From the NCBI GenBank assembly GCA_947480335.1, contig CANKCB010000004.1:1-64000 (forward strand): a stretch of 64,000 nucleotides of DNA. The letters run 5' to 3'. The stretch's first letter is position 1. Each line of letters begins with the position of its first letter. The translations under genes and the position numbers were made by a program. This DNA is from Gammaproteobacteria bacterium (GTDB lineage Bacteria > Pseudomonadota > Gammaproteobacteria > Eutrophobiales > Eutrophobiaceae). The notes beneath the pieces are model-generated. The model worked only from the letters and a program-made list of their open reading frames with translations. It was not told where the DNA came from and searched no databases. Below are positions 1 through 8,357 of this stretch, piece by piece.

Positions 1-83
1 ACCGTCTTGATGCCACGGATCGCTTCAAGTGCCACTTTGGCCTTGAACTCGCCACTAAAATTCTTGCGCTTACTTTCGCTCAT
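1..83 (-). CDS. IS3-family transposase OrfA, N-terminal fragment
   Basis: Reading from the ATG at 83-81 on the minus strand gives about 27 residues beginning MSESKRKNFSGEFK and continuing AKVALEAIRG. This is the characteristic N-terminus of IS3-group OrfA proteins, which carry a helix-turn-helix that binds the element's ends. A GGAGCAGG sequence lies just upstream of the ATG and supports this start. The rest lies outside the window, so it cannot be judged whether the transposase is intact or whether the programmed frameshift to OrfB is present. Confidence 0.8.
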   Translation of the reverse strand, partial: MSESKRKNFSGEFKAKVALEAIRGIKT

Positions 84-148
84 CACCTGCTCCTCAATTG
101 CAGCAGGTTACCACCTTAATTTATTGTCTGAAAATCGGGGTCCACTAT
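1..148 (-). mobile_element. IS3-family insertion sequence, left end (partial)
   Basis: The first ~148 bases, read on the minus strand, look like the left terminus of an IS3-family element. A TGGACCCCGATTTTC-type end lies at about 131-146, followed by a short leader, a GGAGCAGG ribosome-binding site and the start of an orfA transposase. The element continues off the left edge of the window, so its second end, orfB and any target-site duplication cannot be seen. The exact outer boundary is uncertain by a few bases (about 144-150). Confidence 0.75.
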
Positions 149-340
149 ATAGAGGCAGTTAACCCGTCAAAGAAAACGTCTGAAATTGCGGGCCCCACCA
201 GTGACGAAGCAACAGTGCAGATGTCAGAAATGAACCAGAAGTGTTACTGGAATGACGTGGTCTACAATCAGGGAATCCAGATCATGGTAGGCGAAGAGTG
301 TTACGAATGTAGCTTTGGCCGGTGGATACCGCGCGACTGA
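149..340 (+). pseudogene. DUF1496-like small protein, probably 5'-truncated by the IS
   Basis: An open frame runs out of the IS end and finishes at the TGA at 338-340. The part outside the IS has a C-terminal half with a CYWNDVVYNQG motif and then CYEC and a final W, resembling the small DUF1496 family (CxYx-YxxG...C pattern). No signal peptide or well-placed start codon remains between the IS boundary and this domain; the first in-frame ATG is at 221 and would leave only ~39 residues. The simplest reading is a small gene that lost its 5' end when the IS inserted. It could instead still be expressed from the ATG at 221 or as an IS-host chimera from the ATG at 98. The family call is tentative. 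Confidence 0.45.
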
Positions 341-348
341 TTAAATCA

Positions 349-912
349 TCAGGTGTGCAGGTGGAAAACATACCCCTGCGCATCCCGGGAGATTTCACCG
401 GTACGTATCCTGAATTGCCCGGCTTTTTTATCCTCATAGTAATACCGCAGTGTTTCCCGAATCACTGGAAAAGCCAGTAAATCCCAAGGAATGTCCTTTT
501 CCATATAGAGTCCAACTTCCAGACTTTCTCGTCCAGGCGAAAAATCCTGATCCAGCAATCGAGATCGATACATAATATAGACCTGATCCACATAGATCAG
601 ATTGACAACCATATATAAATCCAGCACCTCGACCCTGGCATTAGCCTCTTCCAGCGTCTCCCGTTTTGCCGCTTGCAGAGTTGACTCACCTACTTCCATA
701 TAGCCGGCAGGCAGTGTCCACAAACCATAGCGTGGTTCAATTGCACGCTTGCATAACAAAACCTGATCTTCCCACTCAACGATACAACCGGTCACAACTT
801 TTGGGTTCAGATAGTGTATGGTCTGGCAACGGCTACAGACATGGCGTTCACGCGTGTCATCTTCCGGTACTGTCAGCGAAACGCTGGCCCCGCATAAGCT
901 GCAAAAATTCAT
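349..912 (-). CDS. Nudix hydrolase with N-terminal zinc ribbon
   Basis: This is a 187-residue protein. The N-terminus has two CxxC pairs (FCSLCG and CSRC), forming a zinc ribbon as in NADH-pyrophosphatase-like Nudix enzymes. The Nudix box follows at about residues 70-92 (GYMEVGE...RETLEEAN) and carries the REx2EE metal-binding core. The glycine near the end of the classical box (EExGU) appears as N, a mild deviation. Such enzymes hydrolyse nucleoside-diphosphate derivatives (ADP-ribose, NADH, FAD); the substrate cannot be set from sequence. The start codon overlaps the tesA stop by 3 bases inside an ATGA-type junction, so the two are probably co-transcribed, tesA first. Confidence 0.85.
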   Translation of the reverse strand: MNFCSLCGASVSLTVPEDDTRERHVCSRCQTIHYLNPKVVTGCIVEWEDQVLLCKRAIEPRYGLWTLPAGYMEVGESTLQAAKRETLEEANARVEVLDLYMVVNLIYVDQVYIMYRSRLLDQDFSPGRESLEVGLYMEKDIPWDLLAFPVIRETLRYYYEDKKAGQFRIRTGEISRDAQGYVFHLHT

Positions 913-1529
913 GGTGAGATTTTCTTTAACATCACTTCGAGATCGATCCAGATATTGTCTAGCAAGAGTGGTTGTGCCTCCGCTGTCGGATGTATACCGT
1001 CCGCCTGCATCAGTTCTGGTCTGGTAGCCACACCATCCATAATAAACTTTCCCAGAGTAACACCGTATTTTTTTTCCAGATCGGTATAAATCTGACTGAA
1101 CTGATCGATATAGACCTTGCCGTAATTAGTTGGCAACAACATGGGTACGAGCAGTACACGGCTACCCTTTTTCAGCAGTAGCGCAATGATTTCATCCAGA
1201 TTCTTGCGAATTTCAGCTATAGGCAAGCCCCGCAAACCATCGTTACCACCCAGTTCAACAATGGTAACAACTGGTTGAGAATGACTGAGGATATCCTCAA
1301 GACGGGAACGGGCCGCATAGGTAGTATCGCCGCTGATGCTGGCATTTTCTACCCGAAATACATGCCCTGTAGCCTGTAACTTCTGCTGTAATAGGGATAC
1401 CCAGCCGTCCTCAATTGCGATACCGTAACTGGCACTCAGGCTGTCTGCGAGCACAAGCAGGGTTCGCTCAGCGGCATACAGCTGAAACGAAACCAGATAA
1501 ACCAGAAAAAAACATACGCTGCGAAACAT
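909..1529 (-). CDS. tesA: GDSL-type arylesterase / lysophospholipase L1 (TesA-like)
   Basis: This is a 206-residue periplasmic esterase of the SGNH hydrolase family. The chosen start gives a signal peptide ([20 protein letters not shown]) ending in a plausible cleavage site. The catalytic serine lies in LADSLSASYG (block I), the GGND of block III follows, and the Asp-His pair sits in DGIHPTAEAQ near the C-terminus. E. coli TesA has thioesterase I, protease I and lysophospholipase L1 activity. A Shine-Dalgarno AGAGG at 1542-1538 (minus strand) supports the ATG at 1529. That start overlaps the divergent ybbA start codon. Divergence from ybbA-ybbP is the same arrangement as in E. coli. Confidence 0.9.
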   Translation of the reverse strand: MFRSVCFFLVYLVSFQLYAAERTLLVLADSLSASYGIAIEDGWVSLLQQKLQATGHVFRVENASISGDTTYAARSRLEDILSHSQPVVTIVELGGNDGLRGLPIAEIRKNLDEIIALLLKKGSRVLLVPMLLPTNYGKVYIDQFSQIYTDLEKKYGVTLGKFIMDGVATRPELMQADGIHPTAEAQPLLLDNIWIDLEVMLKKISP

Positions 1530-2217
1530 GAATAATACCTCTGCTGTTATTGTGCAGGCTGAACATCTGACAAAGCAAGTCACCAGTCCGGATGGTCAAC
1601 TGACTATACTTGATGATATCAACTTCACCTTGCATACCGGCGAAAGTCTGGCCATTGTGGGTGTCTCTGGCTCCGGCAAATCCACACTGCTTGGACTGCT
1701 GGCAGGGCTGGATGTGGCCAGCCATGGCCGGGTCATACTCGACAATATTGATTTGAATACATTAAATGAAGATGGCCGTGCAAGATTGCGCAATCAGCGC
1801 GTAGGCTTTGTTTTTCAGTCCTTCCAGTTACTGAAAAGCCTTACTGCACTTGAAAATGTAATGCTGCCGCTGGAGTTGGCTGGCATGATATCGCCTGAAA
1901 AAATTGCCATAGAGAAACTGTCCCTGGTAGGTCTGGGTGCGCGACTGGGACATTATCCCAACCAGCTGTCTGGGGGAGAACAACAACGCGTTGCCATCGC
2001 CAGGGCTTTTGTCGTCGGCCCCAAAATCCTGTTTGCTGATGAACCTACCGGCAATCTGGACCAGCAAACAGCACGGCAAATAATTGAGTTATTGTTCCAG
2101 CTTAATCAGCAGCATGGCACGACACTGATTATGGTTACCCACGATCCAGCCATCGCCAGGCTATGCAAACGCAGACTGACACTGGCCGGTGGCAAGATTA
2201 TCCCCGATGAAACCTGA
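1528..2217 (+). CDS. ybbA: ABC transporter ATP-binding protein (YbbA/LolD family)
   Basis: This is a 229-residue ATPase. The Walker A motif is GVSGSGKST, the Q-loop is FVFQSFQLL, the ABC signature is [15 protein letters not shown], the Walker B motif is [12 protein letters not shown] and the switch histidine is in MVTHD. The LSGGEQQR form and the length place it in the LolD/MacB/YbbA group, which energises FtsX-type permeases rather than classic transport channels. It lies directly before the ybbP-type permease, overlapping it by 11 bases, and diverges from tesA with the two ATG codons interleaved at 1527-1530. The physiological role is not established; the E. coli pair is an orphan system beside tesA. 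Confidence 0.9.
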   Translation: MNNTSAVIVQAEHLTKQVTSPDGQLTILDDINFTLHTGESLAIVGVSGSGKSTLLGLLAGLDVASHGRVILDNIDLNTLNEDGRARLRNQRVGFVFQSFQLLKSLTALENVMLPLELAGMISPEKIAIEKLSLVGLGARLGHYPNQLSGGEQQRVAIARAFVVGPKILFADEPTGNLDQQTARQIIELLFQLNQQHGTTLIMVTHDPAIARLCKRRLTLAGGKIIPDET

Positions 2218-4696
2218 CATTCTGCAACTGGCCATCCAGTCTCTGCAACGCGACTGGCGTTCTGGAGAACTGGGGCTGATTGCAACGGCGATAATCATCT
2301 CGGTAGCCAGCCTGACATCCGTCAATTTTTTTACCAGTCGTGTCAAACAGGCCACGGAAATGCAAGCCACAGAATTGCTGGCAGCTGATCTGGTATTACA
2401 ATCACGTCAGGTGATTCCAGCAACTCTCAGACAACAGGCGCAGGAAACCGGTCTGCAAACGACCAGTTATATCAGCATGCAAAGCATGGTACTTGCAGGT
2501 GAACGCTTGCAAATGGCAGAAATCAAAGCCGTAGAATCCGGCTATCCACTCCGTGGCAAATTGAGAACAGCATCTGATTTGCACCAGCCAGAATCCATTA
2601 CGGATGACATTCCTGCACGAGGTAGCATATGGATAGACAGCCAGTTATACCAGCAACTGGAAGTACAAACCGGCACCTCAATTAATGTCGGAACATCCAG
2701 TTTCAAAGTCGACCGAGTCATTACCTATGAACCGGATCGCGGTGGCGATATGTTTAATATTGCACCCAGATTAATGATGAATCTTGCAGACTTACCTGAT
2801 ACCGGCTTGTTATTGCCCACCAGTCGGGTGGAATACAGTCTATTACTGGGAGGTTCTCCTGAGGCCATTGGTCAATTTAGGACCAATATTGTTGTTGGCA
2901 AGAATCTGAGAGTACAGGGAATACGAGAAACACGACCTGAACTTAAATCCGCACTTGAACGTGCAGAACAGTTTCTGGGTCTGGCTGCACTTGTTAGTGT
3001 TGCTCTGGCGGGATTGGCCGTTGCCATGTCAGCGCAACGTTATGTTAGCCGACATTTTGATAACTGCGCGATCTTGCGCTGTCTGGGGGCAGACCAGAAA
3101 ACCATAATCTCGATTTATCTCATGCAACTGCTAATACTATCGCTGTTGAGCAGTTTACTAGGCTGTATCATTGGTTATGCCGGACAACACTTTATAGGCA
3201 ACCTGCTGGCAGGCATGACCGCGAATTCATTGCCGCCTGCTGCCATCACACCGTGGTTTTCTGGTATGGCCGCCGGCACAGTGACTGCCATTGGATTTGC
3301 CCTGCCACAGATTCTGCGTCTGGGGAATGTTTCGCCTTTACGTGTACTCAGACGCGACATGGATCCATTACCGCTGGGTGCATTAAACAGTTACGGAATG
3401 GCCGTGCTGGCGCTGGCACTGTTAACGCCCTGGCAGTCGGGCAATCTGACGCTGACGCTCTACACCTTTCTGGGCCTCGCATTTACAGCACTGTTGCTGA
3501 CAGCTGGTGCCATGCTGCTGATTCGCGCACTTAATCTTTCACGCAAAAATGTCGGCATTGCTTTCCGCTTTGGGCTAGCCAATATCCGTCGTCGCGCAGG
3601 CTCGAGCACAGCTCAGATTCTGGGCATTGGGCTTGGGGTCATGGTCATGCTGCTGCTGACACTGGTACGAACAGACCTGCTTGATGAATGGCGCGGTCGA
3701 TTACCCGTAGGCACACCCAACTATTTCCTCATTAATATAAATGAAAAGGATGTCCCTGCGCTGAACCAGTTTCTCAATAGAAGTAGTAAGGCTGTTGCTG
3801 CCATCTACCCGATGATTTCTGCAAAAATGGTCGCCATCAATAATATCAAAGTCAATCCGGAAGCCTTTCCGACAGAAGCAGGTCAACGCTGGGCACGTCG
3901 AAACTATAACCTCACCTGGTCCGCCTCCATGCCCGCCGCCAATGAAATCAACCAGGGCAGCTGGTGGACCGAAACCGGCAAAGGGGGGGAACTGTTTTCC
4001 TTTGAGGAACAAATTGCACTGGATCTGGGTGTAAAAGTCGGCGACAAAATTACCTTTCTGATTGGTGGCCAGGAAGTCACTGGCACGATTGCCAACACCC
4101 GGACAGTGCAATGGGATTCTTTCAATGTGAATTTTTTTGTGGTGGCCAGCCCGGGTACATTGGACAACTTCCCGGCCAGCTATGTAACCAGCTTTTATCT
4201 CGGGAATTCCGACAAGAACCTGATTATCGATCTGGTCAAGGCGTTCCCCAGCGTGACAGTGTATGACGTGGATGCCCTGATTACGGAAGTACGTAAAATC
4301 ATGGATCAGGTAATCCGCACCATTGAGTTTGTATTCGGGTTTACCTTGCTCTCAGGCCTGGTTGTACTGGCCGCCGCCCTGCAAACCACTCACGATGACA
4401 GAACCTATGAAGCGGCATTATTATCTGCCATCGGCGCAAGTCGTCGACAAATCCTGTCAGGTCTAGTTGCTGAATTTGTCTGCATAGGCATGATTGCCGG
4501 TATACTGGCCGCATTCTCTGCCACGCTGGTTGAGGTTATCCTTGCGAAATATGTTTTTAAAATGGATATCGTCATAAACACGATGTTATGGCTGACCGGA
4601 CCATTGGTGTGTACGATTGTCATCGTGCTGGCAGGTCTGGCTGGAACGTGGCGTATGTTGACAATCCCTCCGGTCACAGCATTGAGACAGAACTGA
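2207..4696 (+). CDS. ybbP: FtsX-type ABC transporter permease (YbbP-like)
   Basis: The 829-residue membrane protein has the duplicated FtsX layout: an N-terminal transmembrane helix (about residues 20-40), a large periplasmic domain, a membrane cluster near the middle, a second periplasmic domain and three C-terminal helices. The double FtsX arrangement and its position behind a YbbA ATPase identify it as YbbP-like. I chose the ATG at 2207, which gives MKPDILQLA; an upstream ATG at 2189 would extend further into ybbA. The 11-base overlap implies translational coupling. Substrate unknown. Confidence 0.88.
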   Translation: MKPDILQLAIQSLQRDWRSGELGLIATAIIISVASLTSVNFFTSRVKQATEMQATELLAADLVLQSRQVIPATLRQQAQETGLQTTSYISMQSMVLAGERLQMAEIKAVESGYPLRGKLRTASDLHQPESITDDIPARGSIWIDSQLYQQLEVQTGTSINVGTSSFKVDRVITYEPDRGGDMFNIAPRLMMNLADLPDTGLLLPTSRVEYSLLLGGSPEAIGQFRTNIVVGKNLRVQGIRETRPELKSALERAEQFLGLAALVSVALAGLAVAMSAQRYVSRHFDNCAILRCLGADQKTIISIYLMQLLILSLLSSLLGCIIGYAGQHFIGNLLAGMTANSLPPAAITPWFSGMAAGTVTAIGFALPQILRLGNVSPLRVLRRDMDPLPLGALNSYGMAVLALALLTPWQSGNLTLTLYTFLGLAFTALLLTAGAMLLIRALNLSRKNVGIAFRFGLANIRRRAGSSTAQILGIGLGVMVMLLLTLVRTDLLDEWRGRLPVGTPNYFLININEKDVPALNQFLNRSSKAVAAIYPMISAKMVAINNIKVNPEAFPTEAGQRWARRNYNLTWSASMPAANEINQGSWWTETGKGGELFSFEEQIALDLGVKVGDKITFLIGGQEVTGTIANTRTVQWDSFNVNFFVVASPGTLDNFPASYVTSFYLGNSDKNLIIDLVKAFPSVTVYDVDALITEVRKIMDQVIRTIEFVFGFTLLSGLVVLAAALQTTHDDRTYEAALLSAIGASRRQILSGLVAEFVCIGMIAGILAAFSATLVEVILAKYVFKMDIVINTMLWLTGPLVCTIVIVLAGLAGTWRMLTIPPVTALRQN

Positions 4697-4717
4697 AATC
4701 GGGACTGGTTTGCCGGC

Positions 4718-5026
4718 ATGCGAAATATTTATTTTGGTGATTTCCGGGCAATGGTTGTTGAATACATCAAACAGATAGACAACACCCATCCTGACTTGCA
4801 ATCTACCGAATGGTTTCTGCTCCGTTACCTGAGACACATCGTCAAGGTTACCGAGCCTCCGGCAGAAGCCGGCAAGGTCGAAGGTGCAGTACGCTCACTG
4901 GTCAGGTTTTACGTAGACAATATAAATGAAAAAACGGAACTGGGAAGAATATGTCTGAATATATACGACGACTATCGCAAGGTTCTGCGCGAAAAACAGA
5001 AACAGGATGCCTTGCATTCTGGCTAA
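4718..5026 (+). CDS. Hypothetical protein, 102 aa
   Basis: I do not recognise this protein. It is a soluble, mostly helical, charged sequence with no signal peptide, cysteine cluster or membrane segment. A central hydrophobic/aromatic stretch (EWFLLRYLRHIVKV) and a basic C-terminal tail (RKVLREKQKQ) stand out. It begins 21 bases after ybbP and ends 22 bases before the hemH start on the same strand, so it probably belongs to the same transcript. A later ATG at 4751 (MVVEYIKQ) is an alternative start; neither has a convincing Shine-Dalgarno sequence. No close overlapping alternative frame explains the region, so I keep it as a real gene. Confidence 0.6.
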   Translation: MRNIYFGDFRAMVVEYIKQIDNTHPDLQSTEWFLLRYLRHIVKVTEPPAEAGKVEGAVRSLVRFYVDNINEKTELGRICLNIYDDYRKVLREKQKQDALHSG

Positions 5027-5048
5027 ACCAGGAAGCACACTACTAATC

Positions 5049-6137
5049 ATGTCCCGATATCTCGGCCAAACTGAACCGGCTCATACTGGCGATGCTGTCA
5101 CCGGCATTTTGATCACCAATCTGGGTACGCCGGACGCCCCCACCTCCAGTGCATTAAGAAAATATCTGGCAGAATTTCTTTCTGACCCGAGGGTCATAGA
5201 GACGCCAGCGTGGATCTGGTGGCCCATACTCTATGGAATTATTCTGACCCTGCGTCCAAGACGTTCTGCCGAGGCCTACTCAAAGATTTGGACCAGTGAA
5301 GGCTCCCCCTTGAGAGTCATTTCCGAACGTCAGGTCGAGGCTATCGCAAAGCAATTGGGTAACCCTGTTACCGGACCGGTGAAGGTAGAACTCGCCATGC
5401 GCTATGGCAATCCGTCGATAGGTTCCGCACTGGAACGTCTACGTAAGGCCAATGCCACAAAATTACTGGTGTTCCCGCTCTACCCGCAATATTCAGCTAC
5501 CACGACAGCATCCACCTTCGATGCTGTCGTCGAAGTGCTAAAAGGATGGCGCTGGATTCCAGAGATGCGCATGATAAATCATTATCATGATGACCCAGGC
5601 TACATCAGTGCGCTTGCTGAAAGTATCCGCCTGTATTGGGCCAGTAACGGTAAGGCTGACAAATTATTGTTCTCGTTTCATGGACTGCCCAAAAAATATT
5701 TCATGGCCGGTGATCCGTATTATTGTGAATGTCAGAAAACCGCCAGACTGGTTGCGAACCATCTGCAGCTTGAAAAGGATGAGTGGTCTGTCAGCTTTCA
5801 ATCCCGGTTCGGGCCGATGGAATGGTTAAAACCTTACACTGGAGACGTGTTGCAGTCTTTGGCCAAAGCCAGCAAGACCCGCGTACAAATCGTGTGTCCC
5901 GGCTTTGCGGCAGACTGTCTGGAGACGCTGGAAGAAATCCGGATCCAGTACTCCAGAATATTTATGGAGGCAGGTGGCAAACATTTCGCCTATATACCTG
6001 CATTGAATGACAACACGAATCACATCAACGCACTGACCGATATTATCAACAAGCATTGTCAGGGCTGGAACCATGAGCCGGCTGGACAACAGGCAGAAAC
6101 CATAAAGACACGAGTTGATACACTGAAATACAGTTAA
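5049..6137 (+). CDS. hemH: Ferrochelatase
   Basis: This is a 362-residue enzyme that inserts Fe2+ into protoporphyrin IX, the last step of protohaem synthesis, at the inner face of the cytoplasmic membrane. Diagnostic segments are GILITNLGTPDAP near the N-terminus, VFPLYPQYSATT, the catalytic histidine in LLFSFHGLPKKY and the acidic metal-path segment PGFAADCLETLEE. The upstream ATG at 5007 would overlap the preceding gene and add an unlikely N-terminus; the ATG at 5049 gives the usual length. It supplies haem for the exported cytochrome-type proteins elsewhere in the window. Confidence 0.95.
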   Translation: MSRYLGQTEPAHTGDAVTGILITNLGTPDAPTSSALRKYLAEFLSDPRVIETPAWIWWPILYGIILTLRPRRSAEAYSKIWTSEGSPLRVISERQVEAIAKQLGNPVTGPVKVELAMRYGNPSIGSALERLRKANATKLLVFPLYPQYSATTTASTFDAVVEVLKGWRWIPEMRMINHYHDDPGYISALAESIRLYWASNGKADKLLFSFHGLPKKYFMAGDPYYCECQKTARLVANHLQLEKDEWSVSFQSRFGPMEWLKPYTGDVLQSLAKASKTRVQIVCPGFAADCLETLEEIRIQYSRIFMEAGGKHFAYIPALNDNTNHINALTDIINKHCQGWNHEPAGQQAETIKTRVDTLKYS

Positions 6138-6251
6138 ACCAGTTTCTGGTTGTGTGTCATACTGCTTTAAATAACTTGAGTTTTACCAGCAGAATGCGGT
6201 AATTTACTCACCAGACGTTAGCCAGTGCGGGGAACAGCAATCATTCGATGT

Positions 6252-8246
6252 ATGAGATCTGAATCGGGAAAATTTCACAACCTGATAACCACGCTGGTAC
6301 TTACAGCCATACTGACACTGCTGTCTGCTTCAGGATGGGCAGACACCATCGAACAACAACGCAAACTTTATCTGTCTGCTAAAAAATCCCTGCGGGACGG
6401 CAATTTGTCTGCGTTCAAACAGGCAACGGGACGTCTGACGGATTATCCACTGTATCCCTACCTGATCTATGACTACATGCGTCCGCGGGTGTCGAGCCTG
6501 AAAGATGAGGACGTCACCGCTTTCCTGCAAAAATATCCTGATTCATTGCTGGCTGAGGACCTGCGGCAAGCCTGGTTAAAGTTGCTGGCACAACGCAAAC
6601 ACTGGCAACCCTATTTGCAACAATATGGTGTCCAGAAGGATGTCAGTCTGCAGTGCTATCAGCTACAGGCACGAATGAATACCGGACAACCGGCTGATAA
6701 AATTCTGGAGGACGCCAAATCGTTATGGCTGGCAGGTAAATCCCAACCGGATGCCTGTAATCCTGTTTTTGACATGCTGGCCAAAAGCAGTCTGATGACG
6801 GATGAATTGATCTGGCAAAGAATTCGCCTTTCCATGCAGGAAGGTCAGGTCGGACTTGCCGGGTTTCTTGGCAAGCAACTGGGCAAGGAAGATCAGCAAT
6901 GGGTCATACGCTGGATTGCAACCTATCAGAACCCGACCAAGACAACCAGTAAACCGGGTTACCCGGATGTTGCTATTGCACGAGAAATCCTGGTACACGG
7001 TATCAAGCGGCTAGTCATTAATGATGCCAAGACTGCGATTGCCAGATGGGAAGCACTGAAACCCGCCTACAAGTTTGATCAACAACAGATTACGGATGTT
7101 GAACGAACACTAGGTATCAAGGCGATGATTAAAAAACTTCCGCAGGCCAGACACTACCTGGACGCAATTGCCAATAAGGATGTCGACGAGGAACTTTTTC
7201 ATTGGCGCCTGCGTAATGCACTGGACAATATGGACTGGTCCTTGCTGGCCAGATGGACAGAAGGTGACCCGACTGAAGATACCGTCAAGCTACGCTGGTT
7301 ATATTGGCGAGCACGCGCACTGGAGCAGGCGGGACAGGAAGACGAGGCCAAATCAATATATCAACAGGTCTCCTCTGAACGTGATTACTATGGCTTCCTC
7401 GCCGCGGATCGAATTTCAGCTTCCTATAATATTGACTATCAGCCACTGCCTGATGATCCAGAAGCCTGGCAAGCCATCCGGGATCTGCCCGGTATCAAAC
7501 GTGCTCGGGAACTGTTTCTGACTGGAGGCGGATACCTGTCGCGTCGCGAATGGAATTACACCCTGAAGAACATGTCTGTGTATCACAAGGAAATCGCTGC
7601 AGCCCTCGCTTCAGAGTGGGGCTGGTATGATCGCGCCATACTGACTCTCGGTCAGGCGCAGTCCTATGGCAATCTGGTAGTTCGGTTCCCGGTCGCCTTT
7701 GAAGACAAAATGACAAAATTAGCCAAGATACGCAATCTGGACCTGGGTTGGTTGTTTGCCCTGACACGCGCCGAAAGTGCATTTATGGTAGATGCCAAAT
7801 CTCCTTCAGGGGCTCTGGGACTGATGCAGGTTATGCCCGCAACCGGTGCTGAAACCGCCAGGGCTATCGGTCTTAAAAATTTCAGCAGCCAGAACCTGCT
7901 GGACGCTGATAAAAACATTACGATCGGCACGGCCTACCTGAAACTGGTACACGACCGTTTCGACAACCGGGTATTGGCCACAGCGGCTTATAACGCCGGC
8001 CCCAATGCTGTGGCTAAATGGCTGGCTAAAACCGAGTGTACCGATCCGGATATCTGGGTGGAAAAAATTCCGATTTCGGAAACCCGCAAGTATGTTTCCC
8101 GTATCATGTTTTTTGCCACGGTATATGACTGGCGTCTGAATAATTCCATAACCCGTGTCAGCGAACGTATGGATCCTATCATTTCCAAAAATCCAAAATC
8201 AGCATCCGCCGCGACCTGTACTACCGCCAATCTGTCACAATTATAA
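6252..8246 (+). CDS. slt: Soluble lytic murein transglycosylase (Slt70-like)
   Basis: This 664-residue periplasmic enzyme cleaves the MurNAc-GlcNAc bond of peptidoglycan to give 1,6-anhydro ends. It has a Sec signal (LVLTAILTLLSASGWA), then a long helical superhelix (U- and L-domains, residues ~30-480), then the lysozyme-like catalytic domain. That domain contains the catalytic glutamate in LTRAESAF, the GLMQVMPATG motif and AAYNAGPNAV. The length is close to E. coli Slt70. I chose the ATG at 6252 because it gives a conventional signal peptide; an ATG at 6225 adds nine residues. It is preceded by a 114-base gap after hemH and probably has its own promoter. Confidence 0.93.
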   Translation: MRSESGKFHNLITTLVLTAILTLLSASGWADTIEQQRKLYLSAKKSLRDGNLSAFKQATGRLTDYPLYPYLIYDYMRPRVSSLKDEDVTAFLQKYPDSLLAEDLRQAWLKLLAQRKHWQPYLQQYGVQKDVSLQCYQLQARMNTGQPADKILEDAKSLWLAGKSQPDACNPVFDMLAKSSLMTDELIWQRIRLSMQEGQVGLAGFLGKQLGKEDQQWVIRWIATYQNPTKTTSKPGYPDVAIAREILVHGIKRLVINDAKTAIARWEALKPAYKFDQQQITDVERTLGIKAMIKKLPQARHYLDAIANKDVDEELFHWRLRNALDNMDWSLLARWTEGDPTEDTVKLRWLYWRARALEQAGQEDEAKSIYQQVSSERDYYGFLAADRISASYNIDYQPLPDDPEAWQAIRDLPGIKRARELFLTGGGYLSRREWNYTLKNMSVYHKEIAAALASEWGWYDRAILTLGQAQSYGNLVVRFPVAFEDKMTKLAKIRNLDLGWLFALTRAESAFMVDAKSPSGALGLMQVMPATGAETARAIGLKNFSSQNLLDADKNITIGTAYLKLVHDRFDNRVLATAAYNAGPNAVAKWLAKTECTDPDIWVEKIPISETRKYVSRIMFFATVYDWRLNNSITRVSERMDPIISKNPKSASAATCTTANLSQL

Positions 8247-8357
8247 ACGTACACTCAGCTGTTCATTTGGCAGCAAGCCAATAATACCTGCTATAAAAAT
8301 CCCTGTTTCTGCCTTACCATGACCACACTCCGGTAACGTTACAGGCTCTACATCATC

